DNA of 6,088 nucleotides from NCBI GenBank assembly GCA_016463045.1, contig JAEMSB010000307.1, positions 1 to 6,088 of the forward strand, given 5' to 3'. The notes below the pieces were generated by a model. The model was not told where the DNA came from, made no database searches, and saw only the letters and a program-made list of their open reading frames with translations. Both the position numbers and the translations under genes were made by a program. This stretch comes from Niveispirillum sp. (GTDB lineage: Bacteria > Pseudomonadota > Alphaproteobacteria > Azospirillales > Azospirillaceae). Below are positions 1 to 6,073 of this stretch, piece after piece. Every line of letters starts with the position of its first letter. Positions within the stretch are counted from its first letter, which is position 1.

Positions 1-1490
1 GCAAGAAAGACAATGCCAGGGCGGTTTCCATGAGATTGCACATGGTGGACTGCTTCGGAGAGGAGTTGTTCGCGCAGTCGGTAGCGAACTGACAGTTGTT
101 CTGCCTTATCCTTCGAGAGTCCGAACCGGAATCGACTATTGATAACAAGCCGGTATAGCCCCGCTTCCCCAGAAAGTACTGGACTACACCATAAGGCATC
201 CCGTTCGCCCTTTTTCCAAGGCATATCAAGCGGAACCTCTAGTGCAAGAACATATGGCTGAAGTCCAATTTTGGCTTGAGCGTAATCACATGAGGCTTGA
301 ATCTGCAAAAGTCTCCACTTAAGTGTTCGCTTGGTCTTCTTGATTTTCTTAGCCTCTACACCCATGTCATGAGCTATCGTAGCAGGCTTTACGTCAAACC
401 CAGACTCGAAGTCTCTGTCCGTCAGCCATTCATGCTGAAGTCCAATTTTAGCTTGCGCGTGATCACGTGATGTCTGAATTTGCAGGAGCCGCCACTTAAG
501 TGTTCCCTTGAACTTCCTGTCCTCTATGCCGAACTCATAGGCTGCCGTGGCAGGCTTAACACCGAAACCAGACTTGAAGCCAGTTGCCGTCAACCACTCA
601 TCTGGCAAATCGACAACAGCACCACGATCTGTTGACTTTAACGTTTCTGCATCTGGAATTGCGAGGTGTAGCATCTGGTTCACCCGCCCTGCTTCCTCTG
701 CGGTAACTTCGAGCTTTTCGCCAACCCGCGTAACCGCAGACACCCATAATTGCTTTTCGGCCTGCTGAATTTCAACGTGCGACATTCGATCCGCTAAGAT
801 TGGCGCTAAAGCATGCATTACGGCACCCTGCGGATCGCTACCCACGTTCGTCTTTCCTACCGCGGCAATAGCGAGAATACTAAGCAGACGGTCGATTTCC
901 GATCCACAAGCTGCGGCTGATCGCTTATCGGCGGGCACCAGATCGAGCAGAGCCCCCAGAGTTGCGCTGGCGGCATCCATCGCACGTCCCTCCCATGCCA
1001 GCAAGGCAGAGAGTTGGGGGTTCTGCGAGACGGCATCCCTCACTGCCTCCAACAATCCTTTGGGGTTTTTCGGCGTTCCGTCAGTTAAATCAATAAACTG
1101 ACTTTTACCTAATGGGAGAATAGCAAGCGGACGGCAATGCGGATTAGTTACCAAACGCTCGTCGAGTAATTTCTCCAATTCGGAACACTTTTCCGGGTGT
1201 TCAGTCCAAAGAACCAGAATGAATGGCCCGCACTGCGGGCGCATACAATCCCAAAGAATTCCGGCAATCGTATTGTAATGTTGATTATCGGTTGTTCCTG
1301 ATCCCGTATCAGCCAAGTGCAAGTCCATAAATATCACGCGTGCATGCCGGAAATGATCGGCCGTAATTTCATCTCCTGTAAAATGAATACCGAGGCAAGG
1401 CGCACCCATTTCCTGAAAAGCCCCCAGCAGACCGGTCAGGTGATGTTGTTTGTCGTCGATGGCAATAAAGCGCGGAGCAGGAAGCATCAT
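1..1490 (-). CDS. Response-regulator-like protein with N-terminal receiver domain, partial (C-terminus off the left edge)
   Basis: I translated this frame by hand: 496 codons without a stop from the ATG at 1490 to the window edge. The N-terminus reads as a receiver domain: acidic pair D12-D13 after a hydrophobic strand, phospho-acceptor candidate D56 in FMDLHL, T96 in ILVLWT, and K129 in LPLGKS. The gap between D56 and T96 is somewhat long for a CheY-type domain. Residues about 145-245 look helical (LLAWEGRAMDAAS and onward). Residues 297-411 are two tandem copies of one segment. The last visible residues, RPGIVFL, look like a natural C-terminus, so probably little is missing. There is no DNA-binding domain. 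The start overlaps the ATPase gene's stop as ATGA, with AAGGG six bases upstream, so translation is probably coupled. The family resembles what I recall as Pfam Response_reg_2, not checked. Likely role: phosphorylation-controlled partner of the upstream ATPase. Output unknown. Confidence 0.88.
   Translation of the reverse strand, partial: MMLPAPRFIAIDDKQHHLTGLLGAFQEMGAPCLGIHFTGDEITADHFRHARVIFMDLHLADTGSGTTDNQHYNTIAGILWDCMRPQCGPFILVLWTEHPEKCSELEKLLDERLVTNPHCRPLAILPLGKSQFIDLTDGTPKNPKGLLEAVRDAVSQNPQLSALLAWEGRAMDAASATLGALLDLVPADKRSAAACGSEIDRLLSILAIAAVGKTNVGSDPQGAVMHALAPILADRMSHVEIQQAEKQLWVSAVTRVGEKLEVTAEEAGRVNQMLHLAIPDAETLKSTDRGAVVDLPDEWLTATGFKSGFGVKPATAAYEFGIEDRKFKGTLKWRLLQIQTSRDHAQAKIGLQHEWLTDRDFESGFDVKPATIAHDMGVEAKKIKKTKRTLKWRLLQIQASCDYAQAKIGLQPYVLALEVPLDMPWKKGERDALWCSPVLSGEAGLYRLVINSRFRFGLSKDKAEQLSVRYRLREQLLSEAVHHVQSHGNRPGIVFL
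258..434 (-). repeat. Tandem intragenic repeat, copy B (residues 353-411)
   Basis: Second of two head-to-tail in-frame copies within the receiver-domain protein, 177 bases. It begins HEWLTDRDFESGF and ends CDYAQAKIGLQ. It is three codons longer than copy A because of an insertion in the lysine-rich stretch (KKIKKTKR). It leads directly into the rest of the domain (PYVLALEVP) and has C401-D402-Y403 where copy A has R342-D343-H344. This suggests copy B is the original, functional segment. Confidence 0.9.
435..602 (-). repeat. Tandem intragenic repeat, copy A (residues 297-352)
   Basis: First copy, 168 bases. It begins DEWLTATGFKSGF and ends RDHAQAKIGLQ. By my hand count 38 of 56 aligned residues match copy B. 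Blocks such as ACACTTAAGTGG and AAAATTGGACTTCAG are identical at the DNA level. The frame is kept across the junction, so the duplication lengthens the protein without breaking it. Confidence 0.9.
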
Positions 1491-3643
1491 TTTTCACCCT
1501 TAAAGACGAGGGCAACTACTGCCCCATCAAACTCCTCAGGAATGTCTAGATCACCCCGCTCGGGAAAAACCAGACGTCCGCCCATCATCTCCATTACCAA
1601 GTTAGCATAATAGAGACCAAGCCCCATTCCTCCCGTTCGTCGGGTAAAGAACGGTCGGGTGAGATCAGCGGGATCGTCACGGAAGCCGGGACCGGTATCA
1701 GCAATCACCAGAGCTGGTCCGTCAGCAAAATCCCTGCTGAGACCCACATAGATAGCGCGAGGGGTGGTCTCGTCCCGTCCCGGGGTGTCCGGCCACCGCA
1801 CCTGAAGCCAGTGTAAGGCATTGTCGATAAGGTTGTTCAGGGCGCCCAGCACCAGGGGAAAGGCAAACACCGCCTCCACTTGGTCCGCTCCACCTTCTAA
1901 AAGTGGGCATACCAATCGGGTGCGATGATGCCGGAAACGGACCAAGTTGAAGGTCCGCATCTGCTGCACCATCTTAGCGAGGCTATGGCGCTTTCGCTCA
2001 TCCCGCTTCAGCAGTTCGGAAAAGCCATCCAATATGCGGACCAGTTCCTTGGTCTGGTCCATCAGTCGGTTGATGTCCCGACCAGAGCGAAGGGCGTCAT
2101 AAAGTGCCCTCACCCCCTGTTCCACCTCATGGAAAACGAGAGACAGGCCAAGGCCAGAAAGGCCTGCACTCACCATGACCTCTCGCATATCCTCGTATTC
2201 TGCTTCGATCTTACGGATATAGGGGTCCAGCGCTTCGAGTGCTCCAACTCGCTGTGCCGCCGTTCGAAGTTTTTCGATCGGCAAACGGATATGGCGGGTT
2301 TCGGGATCCTGCCCCTTACCGGTAAGTGCCCTAAGCTTGTCTTTGTCCTTTTTCCGTTCGGCCACCAAGCCAGAGAAGCCTCCCAGCACAACGTTGCGCA
2401 AGCGTCGGTAAGCATCGTTTTCGACGAAACCCTCGCGGTTCGTCTTCTCAACCAATCCTTCACTGTGTTCCAAGGAAAGGTGAATTGCCCCAATGACGAT
2501 GTTGCGGCTGATACTGCGTGTCGGATCATTTACCCGTTTTAGGTCGAGTCCTAGCCAATCGTCTCCCGGTTCACCGTAGTTATAAACCCGGATACCATCA
2601 CGGTAGACGCGAACGCCACCGTTCTCATCCAGAAACTCTTTGATCAGGGACGTTTCAGGCATTCGCGCAAGTATCTCGCGGTCCCTGTCGAATACGTAGA
2701 ACTCCCCGGATACCGGGCCGATGTCGCGAGCAAAAGAGGCGTCCGCTACCGCCTTTGAATCAACCCGACGGCCCTCGGTCAGGGCGCTGTCGCTGACTTT
2801 GCTTTTTGGCAACTGGAGACGGTCACTCTTCTCCACCACTTCCCGTGCCTCCACCTTGAGCGATTGAATGCCACGGAAGTTGTAATCCCAGGACAGAACC
2901 CCATCATCAAACTTAAAGGTGTACTTCCAGGGTGCCAATGCAATGATATCGGACACTGATAGCATCCCAGCGAACCAGTTCTCGTAACCGGGTATGCGAA
3001 GCTGTGCGACAAAACCGTCAGGCCCATCAAATGGGGACGAAATCGATGTGATCTGCCGCATCAAACGGCGCGCCTCACCGCGGCTCCATGCTTGATCCCG
3101 AAGCCGAGTAATCTTGATCCGTGTGCCTGTTGCGTTACCAGTAAAGAACTTAGGCGGCCGGACGATCACTGATACAGGTGCTTCCGAAAGGAACTGCCTG
3201 CTCATCAGATTATCCCAGTCAATTACCACGACGCACTCATTGTGCCCCGCGTGTCGCGTTACAAGTTCAATACGATCGCCTAACTTGTGGACAGCGAAAC
3301 GACCAAGCCCCTTTTCCCCAAGCGGTAGTCGTCCCTTCTTAGTCCGCTGCCTATTCTTGCGTTGCCGTTCACGGTGGTCATGCGCCGGCACTAACCACAC
3401 ATCACGGAGCGTCGCAGGCGCCATTCCTTCACCATCGTCCTGGATAAGAATCGTCGGTTCTGACCCATCTAGTCCAGTGATCGTCACAGATACTTCGGTG
3501 GCATCGGCGTCGTATGCGTTCTTCACCAGCTCAAAAATTGCCAAGCGGGGGCTACCTATGAGCTGGTCTCCAAGTAGTTGAAGGAGGCGTGCTCTGGGCC
3601 GAAATGTGGCCTTGAAGCTCGCTTGGTTAGAAACGGGGGCCAT
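1487..3643 (-). CDS. ATP-binding protein with two GHKL domains (Hsp90/MORC-like N-terminal, histidine-kinase-like C-terminal)
   Basis: Protein of 718 residues with two ATPase modules. N-terminal GHKL domain: N-box FELVKNAYDADA (37-48), DDGEGM (69-74) and glycine-rich GEKGLGRFA (109-117), as in Hsp90/MutL/MORC ATPases. Residues about 310-430 form a middle region with VRVYRDGIRVYNYGEPGDDW and EKTNREGF. A helical, coiled-coil-like segment (about 470-550) holds FHEVEQ with H505-E506 where a kinase dimerisation helix would have its phospho-histidine. The C-terminal kinase-type ATPase has NNLIDNA (603-609), IADTGPGF (647-654), RPFFTRR and GGMGLGLYYA (671-680). No membrane segment or signal peptide is seen, so it is cytoplasmic. 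I recall a Pfam family HEF_HK with this H-E motif but could not check it. The start is fixed by the conserved FRPRARLLQLLGDQLIG just after it, with AAGG nine bases upstream. It is co-transcribed with the receiver gene, its presumed partner. Trigger and output are unknown. Confidence 0.9.
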   Translation of the reverse strand: MAPVSNQASFKATFRPRARLLQLLGDQLIGSPRLAIFELVKNAYDADATEVSVTITGLDGSEPTILIQDDGEGMAPATLRDVWLVPAHDHRERQRKNRQRTKKGRLPLGEKGLGRFAVHKLGDRIELVTRHAGHNECVVVIDWDNLMSRQFLSEAPVSVIVRPPKFFTGNATGTRIKITRLRDQAWSRGEARRLMRQITSISSPFDGPDGFVAQLRIPGYENWFAGMLSVSDIIALAPWKYTFKFDDGVLSWDYNFRGIQSLKVEAREVVEKSDRLQLPKSKVSDSALTEGRRVDSKAVADASFARDIGPVSGEFYVFDRDREILARMPETSLIKEFLDENGGVRVYRDGIRVYNYGEPGDDWLGLDLKRVNDPTRSISRNIVIGAIHLSLEHSEGLVEKTNREGFVENDAYRRLRNVVLGGFSGLVAERKKDKDKLRALTGKGQDPETRHIRLPIEKLRTAAQRVGALEALDPYIRKIEAEYEDMREVMVSAGLSGLGLSLVFHEVEQGVRALYDALRSGRDINRLMDQTKELVRILDGFSELLKRDERKRHSLAKMVQQMRTFNLVRFRHHRTRLVCPLLEGGADQVEAVFAFPLVLGALNNLIDNALHWLQVRWPDTPGRDETTPRAIYVGLSRDFADGPALVIADTGPGFRDDPADLTRPFFTRRTGGMGLGLYYANLVMEMMGGRLVFPERGDLDIPEEFDGAVVALVFKGEK
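1497..1501 (-). promoter_or_regulatory. Ribosome binding site of the receiver-domain gene
   Basis: AAGGG on the minus strand, six bases before the ATG at 1490, lying inside the last codons of the ATPase gene. With the ATGA stop/start overlap it selects the first of two adjacent ATG codons and suggests translational coupling. Confidence 0.6.
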
Positions 3644-4067
3644 GGCGGGGGACCTTACAGACCTGCGTAGCTTTAATCTGGATCAGCTACCGAATTTGAC
3701 CAACTTATCACAGTCATACAAGCCTTGCGTGCTCAATGATGCTTCTATCCCGACAACTCAAGCTCATCAGAATAAGAATCTCTGAGCGGTCAGGGGGCTT
3801 CCCGCGCTACAAGCCACCGAACTCTCTCAGTCGTTCTCAGCTAACCCTGAAGCCATGTCGAAACATTGCGAACGAGACTCAAGCGTTCGGGCCGCAGCCC
3901 CATTGACGCGTCGTGTCGATATGGGGCAAGCCCGGTCTCTCGCGGCTCCCCGGCTGAAGTCCTGTGCCACCCCGGTTCGCCAGCGTCCGCCGACGCCCTT
4001 TGCACTTACAACTCACTTACGAGATGTTAGCGTCACCGACCCGGTGACGCTAACCCCTTGAAAAGAT
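3644..4067. other. Gene-free stretch between the ATPase operon and the tRNA
   Basis: About 420 bases with no convincing gene on either strand. The one plus-strand reading frame (3855-4061, 68 codons) has no good ribosome binding site, no recognisable motif, and ends inside the inverted repeat next to the tRNA. The stretch must hold the promoter of the minus-strand operon, but I found no -35/-10 pair good enough to report. The nearest, TTGGTC and GATTAA with a 19-base spacer on the minus strand around 3675-3705, is poor. If the left half is an integrated island, this is where its terminal, att-proximal sequence would lie. No integrase remnant was recognised. Confidence 0.6.
4026..4054 (-). terminator. 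Perfect 12-bp inverted repeat, possible tRNA terminator lacking a U-tract
   Basis: The arms GTTAGCGTCACC (4026-4037) and GGTGACGCTAAC (4043-4054) are perfectly complementary around a five-base loop. A transcript of the minus-strand tRNA would form this hairpin 13 bases after its CCA end, the expected place for a terminator. Neither strand has a run of T after the stem, so it is not a classical Rho-independent terminator. It could instead be an RNA processing stop or a protein-binding dyad at the island boundary. Confidence 0.4.
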
Positions 4068-4143
4068 TGGTGGGCCCGGAGGGACTTGAACCCCCAACCA
4101 GACCGTTATGAGCGGCCGGCTCTAACCATTGAGCTACAGGCCC
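4068..4143 (-). tRNA. tRNA-Ile (anticodon CAU, lysidine type); elongator tRNA-Met is the less likely alternative
   Basis: A full 76-base cloverleaf can be drawn on the minus strand. The acceptor GGGCCTG pairs with CGGGCCC, the D-stem is GCTC/GAGC, and the anticodon stem GGCCG/CGGTC holds loop CTCATAA with anticodon CAT. The T-arm is GGGGG-TTCAAGT-CCCTC with one G-T pair, then discriminator A and an encoded CCA. A CAU anticodon can mean initiator Met, elongator Met or Ile2. C4-G69 and C5-G68 in the acceptor are the pairs that the lysidine synthetase TilS is known to favour in E. coli tRNA-Ile2. The GGTTCAAGTCC T-arm also matches Ile2. The initiator is excluded by the paired 1-72 and the lack of three G-C pairs below the anticodon loop. 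The 3' end points to the low-GC left half. Confidence 0.9.
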
Positions 4144-4162
4144 CCACCATGCGCGGGGGCGC

Positions 4163-4192
4163 ACAATGCCCCAAAGGGGCGGGCCCTGGCAA
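4163..4192 (-). promoter_or_regulatory. Candidate sigma-70-type promoter of the tRNA
   Basis: On the minus strand, TTGCCA (4192-4187; five of six matches to TTGACA) lies 18 bases before CATTGT (4168-4163; three of six matches to TATAAT). Transcription would start about 15 bases before the mature tRNA 5' end. The position is right but the -10 is weak. A small GCCCC-AAA-GGGGC dyad lies in the spacer. Confidence 0.35.
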
Positions 4193-4324
4193 TACGGGAT
4201 TTTCAACCCGGCAATTCCCCTTTTCCGGTCAAAGCTGTGGCGGCTGCCCGCATCCCCCTTGCAAGGGCGGCCCGAGGCTGGCAAGGCTTTGCGCCACGTA
4301 CCCGTCCCGTCAGCCCAGGAAATG

Positions 4325-4328
4325 AAGG
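4325..4328 (+). promoter_or_regulatory. Ribosome binding site that decides the start of the DsbA-family gene
   Basis: AAGG lies five bases before the ATG at 4334. The in-frame ATG at 4322 has AGGA only one base away, too close to be used, and the one at 4166 lies in the tRNA promoter region with no such site. Confidence 0.55.
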
Positions 4329-4333
4329 CCGCC

Positions 4334-4969
4334 ATGCCCGGTCCCGTCACCGTCGATTTCTATTTCTCGCCCGCCAGCCCCTATGCCTATCTGGCTGGGA
4401 CGCAGATGATGAAGCTGCAGATCGAAACCGGCTGCCGGGTGGACTGGTATCCCGTGTCGGCCCGCGCCATCATCAAGGCTGCCGGCTACGACATTGAACA
4501 GGCCGTGCCGCATTCCGGGCAGTTCCGCCCCGATTATCGCCGTACCGATCTCGCGCGCTTTGCCAAGCTCTATGGCGTGCCGCTGCGCGATTATAAGGAT
4601 GTGGTGATGCCCAACCCGCCGCGTCTGGCGCTGGCCTGTGTGGCCGCCCGCCGGTTCGACGCGGGGCAGGTCTTTGCCCGCGCCCTGATGAAGGCCATCT
4701 TCGTGGATGGGGTCAGCCCGGCTGATGACGCGCTGTGTATCAAGATCGCCAACGACACGGCGGGCATCGAACCGCACCTGTTCCAGCCCATGCTGGACGA
4801 TCCGGAGACGGCCCGCATCCAGGGCACCTATGTCGAAGCCGCCGTGGCCGCCGGCTGCTTCGGGGTGCCCAGCTTTGTCGTCAATGGTACCGAGATGGTG
4901 TTCGGCAATGACCGCCTGTCCCTGCTGAAGCAGGCCGTGCTGGAGGCGAAGGCAGCGCACGGCGTTTAA
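4334..4969 (+). CDS. DsbA-family thioredoxin-fold protein, 2-hydroxychromene-2-carboxylate isomerase / GST-kappa type
   Basis: Protein of 211 residues, close to the usual size of about 200. The N-terminal strand VTVDFYFSPASPYAYL (5-20) carries the FxSPxS motif in place of the CxxC of true DsbA. S12 sits where the family's glutathione-activating serine lies. A helical insert follows (about 65-150), including PNPPRLALACVAARRF. GVPSF (177-181) supplies the cis-proline P179 of the thioredoxin fold, and the C-terminal FGNDRLSLL is typical of the family. The characterised NahD enzyme isomerises 2-hydroxychromene-2-carboxylate using glutathione in naphthalene breakdown. No other catabolic gene is nearby, so the true substrate is open and a general glutathione-dependent isomerase or transferase is as likely. 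There is no signal peptide, so it is cytoplasmic. The start at 4334 is chosen by its ribosome binding site; 4322 would add four residues. It stands alone and converges on the next gene with a 15-base gap. Confidence 0.88.
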   Translation: MPGPVTVDFYFSPASPYAYLAGTQMMKLQIETGCRVDWYPVSARAIIKAAGYDIEQAVPHSGQFRPDYRRTDLARFAKLYGVPLRDYKDVVMPNPPRLALACVAARRFDAGQVFARALMKAIFVDGVSPADDALCIKIANDTAGIEPHLFQPMLDDPETARIQGTYVEAAVAAGCFGVPSFVVNGTEMVFGNDRLSLLKQAVLEAKAAHGV

Positions 4970-4984
4970 GGGAGCGATACTAAA

Positions 4985-5518
4985 CTACACCATCGCCGGA
5001 TCGCCATTACGATTGGCGACCGGCGGCGGGGCGGGGAATACGGCGATGATGGAATAGCCCTGGTCCATGCCGTAGCGCTTTTCCACCTTGGCGCGGGCGG
5101 CATGTTCGTCGGGCGCCCAGACACGGAAACGGCGCTGGCCCTGCCAGGGCGGACCGTGGCGACCGACGGAAACGGTCGGCGCCTCCACCGTTACATGCCA
5201 GCCGGCATCGGCGGGCCCGCGCTTTTCATCCAGAACGAAGGTGCGGTTGGCCGGGTGGGCCAGGCGCAGCAACTCGCCTTCCACTTGGCTGATTTCCTCA
5301 ATCAAGTGATCCACGGTGCGCTGCTGGTTGCGCACCTCCCGGCCTAAGGTCAGGCTTTCACGGCCCGCCACGCGCAACCGTTCCACCTGCTGCTGCTTTT
5401 TATTGACCAGTTGGGTGACGCGGCGGCGTGTATCGCGGACGCGGCGCATGGATTGTTCCAGCGCCATGGCAAAAGCCACCGCCACGATCATCACCACCAG
5501 CATGATGGGACCGGTCAT
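4985..5518 (-). CDS. Membrane-anchored coiled-coil protein of unknown function (downstream member of paralogue pair)
   Basis: Protein of 177 residues that I do not recognise. It has one hydrophobic segment at the very N-terminus (about 4-20, IMLVVMIVAVAFAMAL). A charged helical stretch likely to form a coiled coil follows (about 21-86). A small C-terminal domain (about 92-162) contains RVWAPDEHAARAK (132-144) and YGMDQGYSII (149-158), and the tail is proline-rich. With no cleavage site, a single-pass anchor is likely. The motif W134-A135, Y149, G154-Y155-S156 recurs at identical spacing in the upstream neighbour. That gene ends nine bases before this start, and GAGGG, six bases before the ATG, overlaps its stop codon, so the two form an operon. 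A scaffold or secretion/pilus-like assembly role is conceivable from the layout but unsupported. Confidence 0.85.
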   Translation of the reverse strand: MTGPIMLVVMIVAVAFAMALEQSMRRVRDTRRRVTQLVNKKQQQVERLRVAGRESLTLGREVRNQQRTVDHLIEEISQVEGELLRLAHPANRTFVLDEKRGPADAGWHVTVEAPTVSVGRHGPPWQGQRRFRVWAPDEHAARAKVEKRYGMDQGYSIIAVFPAPPPVANRNGDPAMV

Positions 5519-5524
5519 GACAGG

Positions 5525-5529
5525 CCCTC
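5525..5529 (-). promoter_or_regulatory. Ribosome binding site overlapping the upstream stop codon
   Basis: GAGGG on the minus strand, six bases before the ATG at 5518. Its first two bases belong to the TGA stop (5530-5528) of the upstream gene, a layout that favours reinitiation and supports a two-gene operon. Confidence 0.55.
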
Positions 5530-6073
5530 AGCCCGCCACGGCGGCATCCGCCGTGGGTGCAGCACTTTCCAGCGTGATGTTCAGCAGGGAAAAGCCCAGC
5601 GGCATGGGGAAGATGCGGCCCGCATCGCGCTTGGCATCAGACAGATTATCGGCCCAAATCTCGATCACCTGCGGATTGGCCCATTCCATGTCCAGGGTCG
5701 GGTGACGCTTGCGGTCGGTCAGGGCCTGCTGCACCTGCCGGTTCACCATCCAGGCCCGGAACTTCAACAGGGTCTGCCCCTCCGGTCCTACGATACGCAC
5801 AGGCGCATTCGCCTCCCGCCGTGCATCGACCAGGGCCTTTTCCTGAAGGAAGCGACGGCGGCGCAATTCAGCCAGTTCGGATTGCAGCTGGGTCAGCCGC
5901 GCCTTGCGGTCACTGCGGCGCAGGTCGAACTTCGCCTCCAGCAGCGACCGGCGCGGCAAGACTTCCTCAATCCGCTTCAGGTCATGACCGGACTGCAGCG
6001 AGCTTTCGGCATAGCGGCCCATAAGATAGGTGAAGAGATAGGCGCCCAAGCCCATCACCAACCCCATCATCAA
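5528..6073 (-). CDS. Membrane-anchored coiled-coil protein of unknown function (upstream member of paralogue pair; start uncertain)
   Basis: About 180 residues, family not recognised. A hydrophobic N-terminal stretch (MGLVMGLGAYLFTYLMG, about 3-19) is followed by an Arg/Leu/Glu-rich helical region (about 30-90), probably a coiled coil. A C-terminal domain (about 92-170) contains FRAWMVNRQVQQAL, VIEIWADN (136-143) and FPMPLGFSLL (155-164). The layout and the W140-A141, F155, G160-F161-S162 pattern match the downstream gene without a gap, so they look like diverged paralogues. The start is unsettled. The frame opens with TTG at 6073, followed by ATG at 6070 and 6067, and is also open from 6073 to the window edge, so a longer N-terminus is possible. 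I favour 6070 or 6067; the upstream CAGG is a weak ribosome binding site. High GC codon use fits the core genome. Confidence 0.8.
   Translation of the reverse strand: MMMGLVMGLGAYLFTYLMGRYAESSLQSGHDLKRIEEVLPRRSLLEAKFDLRRSDRKARLTQLQSELAELRRRRFLQEKALVDARREANAPVRIVGPEGQTLLKFRAWMVNRQVQQALTDRKRHPTLDMEWANPQVIEIWADNLSDAKRDAGRIFPMPLGFSLLNITLESAAPTADAAVAG

Noticed and set aside
547..768. Plus-strand open frame of 73 codons
   Set aside because: Antisense to the receiver-domain gene, which is open across the whole stretch.
1317..1610. Plus-strand open frame of 97 codons
   Set aside because: Antisense to the junction of the ATPase and receiver genes, both of which have conserved motifs there.
1925..2542. 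Plus-strand open frame of 205 codons
   Set aside because: It lies wholly antisense to the twin-ATPase gene, whose motifs are clear, and its translation shows no domain or ribosome binding site.
3855..4061. Plus-strand open frame of 68 codons in the gene-free stretch
   Set aside because: No good ribosome binding site, no recognisable motif, and its end runs into the inverted repeat.
3644..4067. Integrase remnant next to the tRNA
   Set aside because: I translated both strands looking for tyrosine-recombinase motifs and recognised none.
4256..4267. 12-base perfect palindrome CCCTTGCAAGGG upstream of the DsbA-family gene
   Set aside because: A 12-base palindrome is expected about once by chance in a window this size, and there is no promoter beside it to support an operator.
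4166..4333. N-terminal extension of the DsbA-family protein to the ATG at 4166
   Set aside because: It would add 56 residues unlike the family, starting inside the tRNA promoter region without a ribosome binding site.
4033..4350. Minus-strand open frame of 105 codons
   Set aside because: It contains the whole tRNA gene in sense orientation, so the frame is fortuitous.
4310..4960. Minus-strand open frame of 216 codons
   Set aside because: Antisense shadow of the DsbA-family gene in GC-rich DNA; His/Gly/Asp-rich translation without a domain.
4974..4996. Possible hairpin GCGAT/ATCGC between the convergent genes
   Set aside because: Only five base pairs with a 13-base loop and no T-run; too weak to call a bidirectional terminator.
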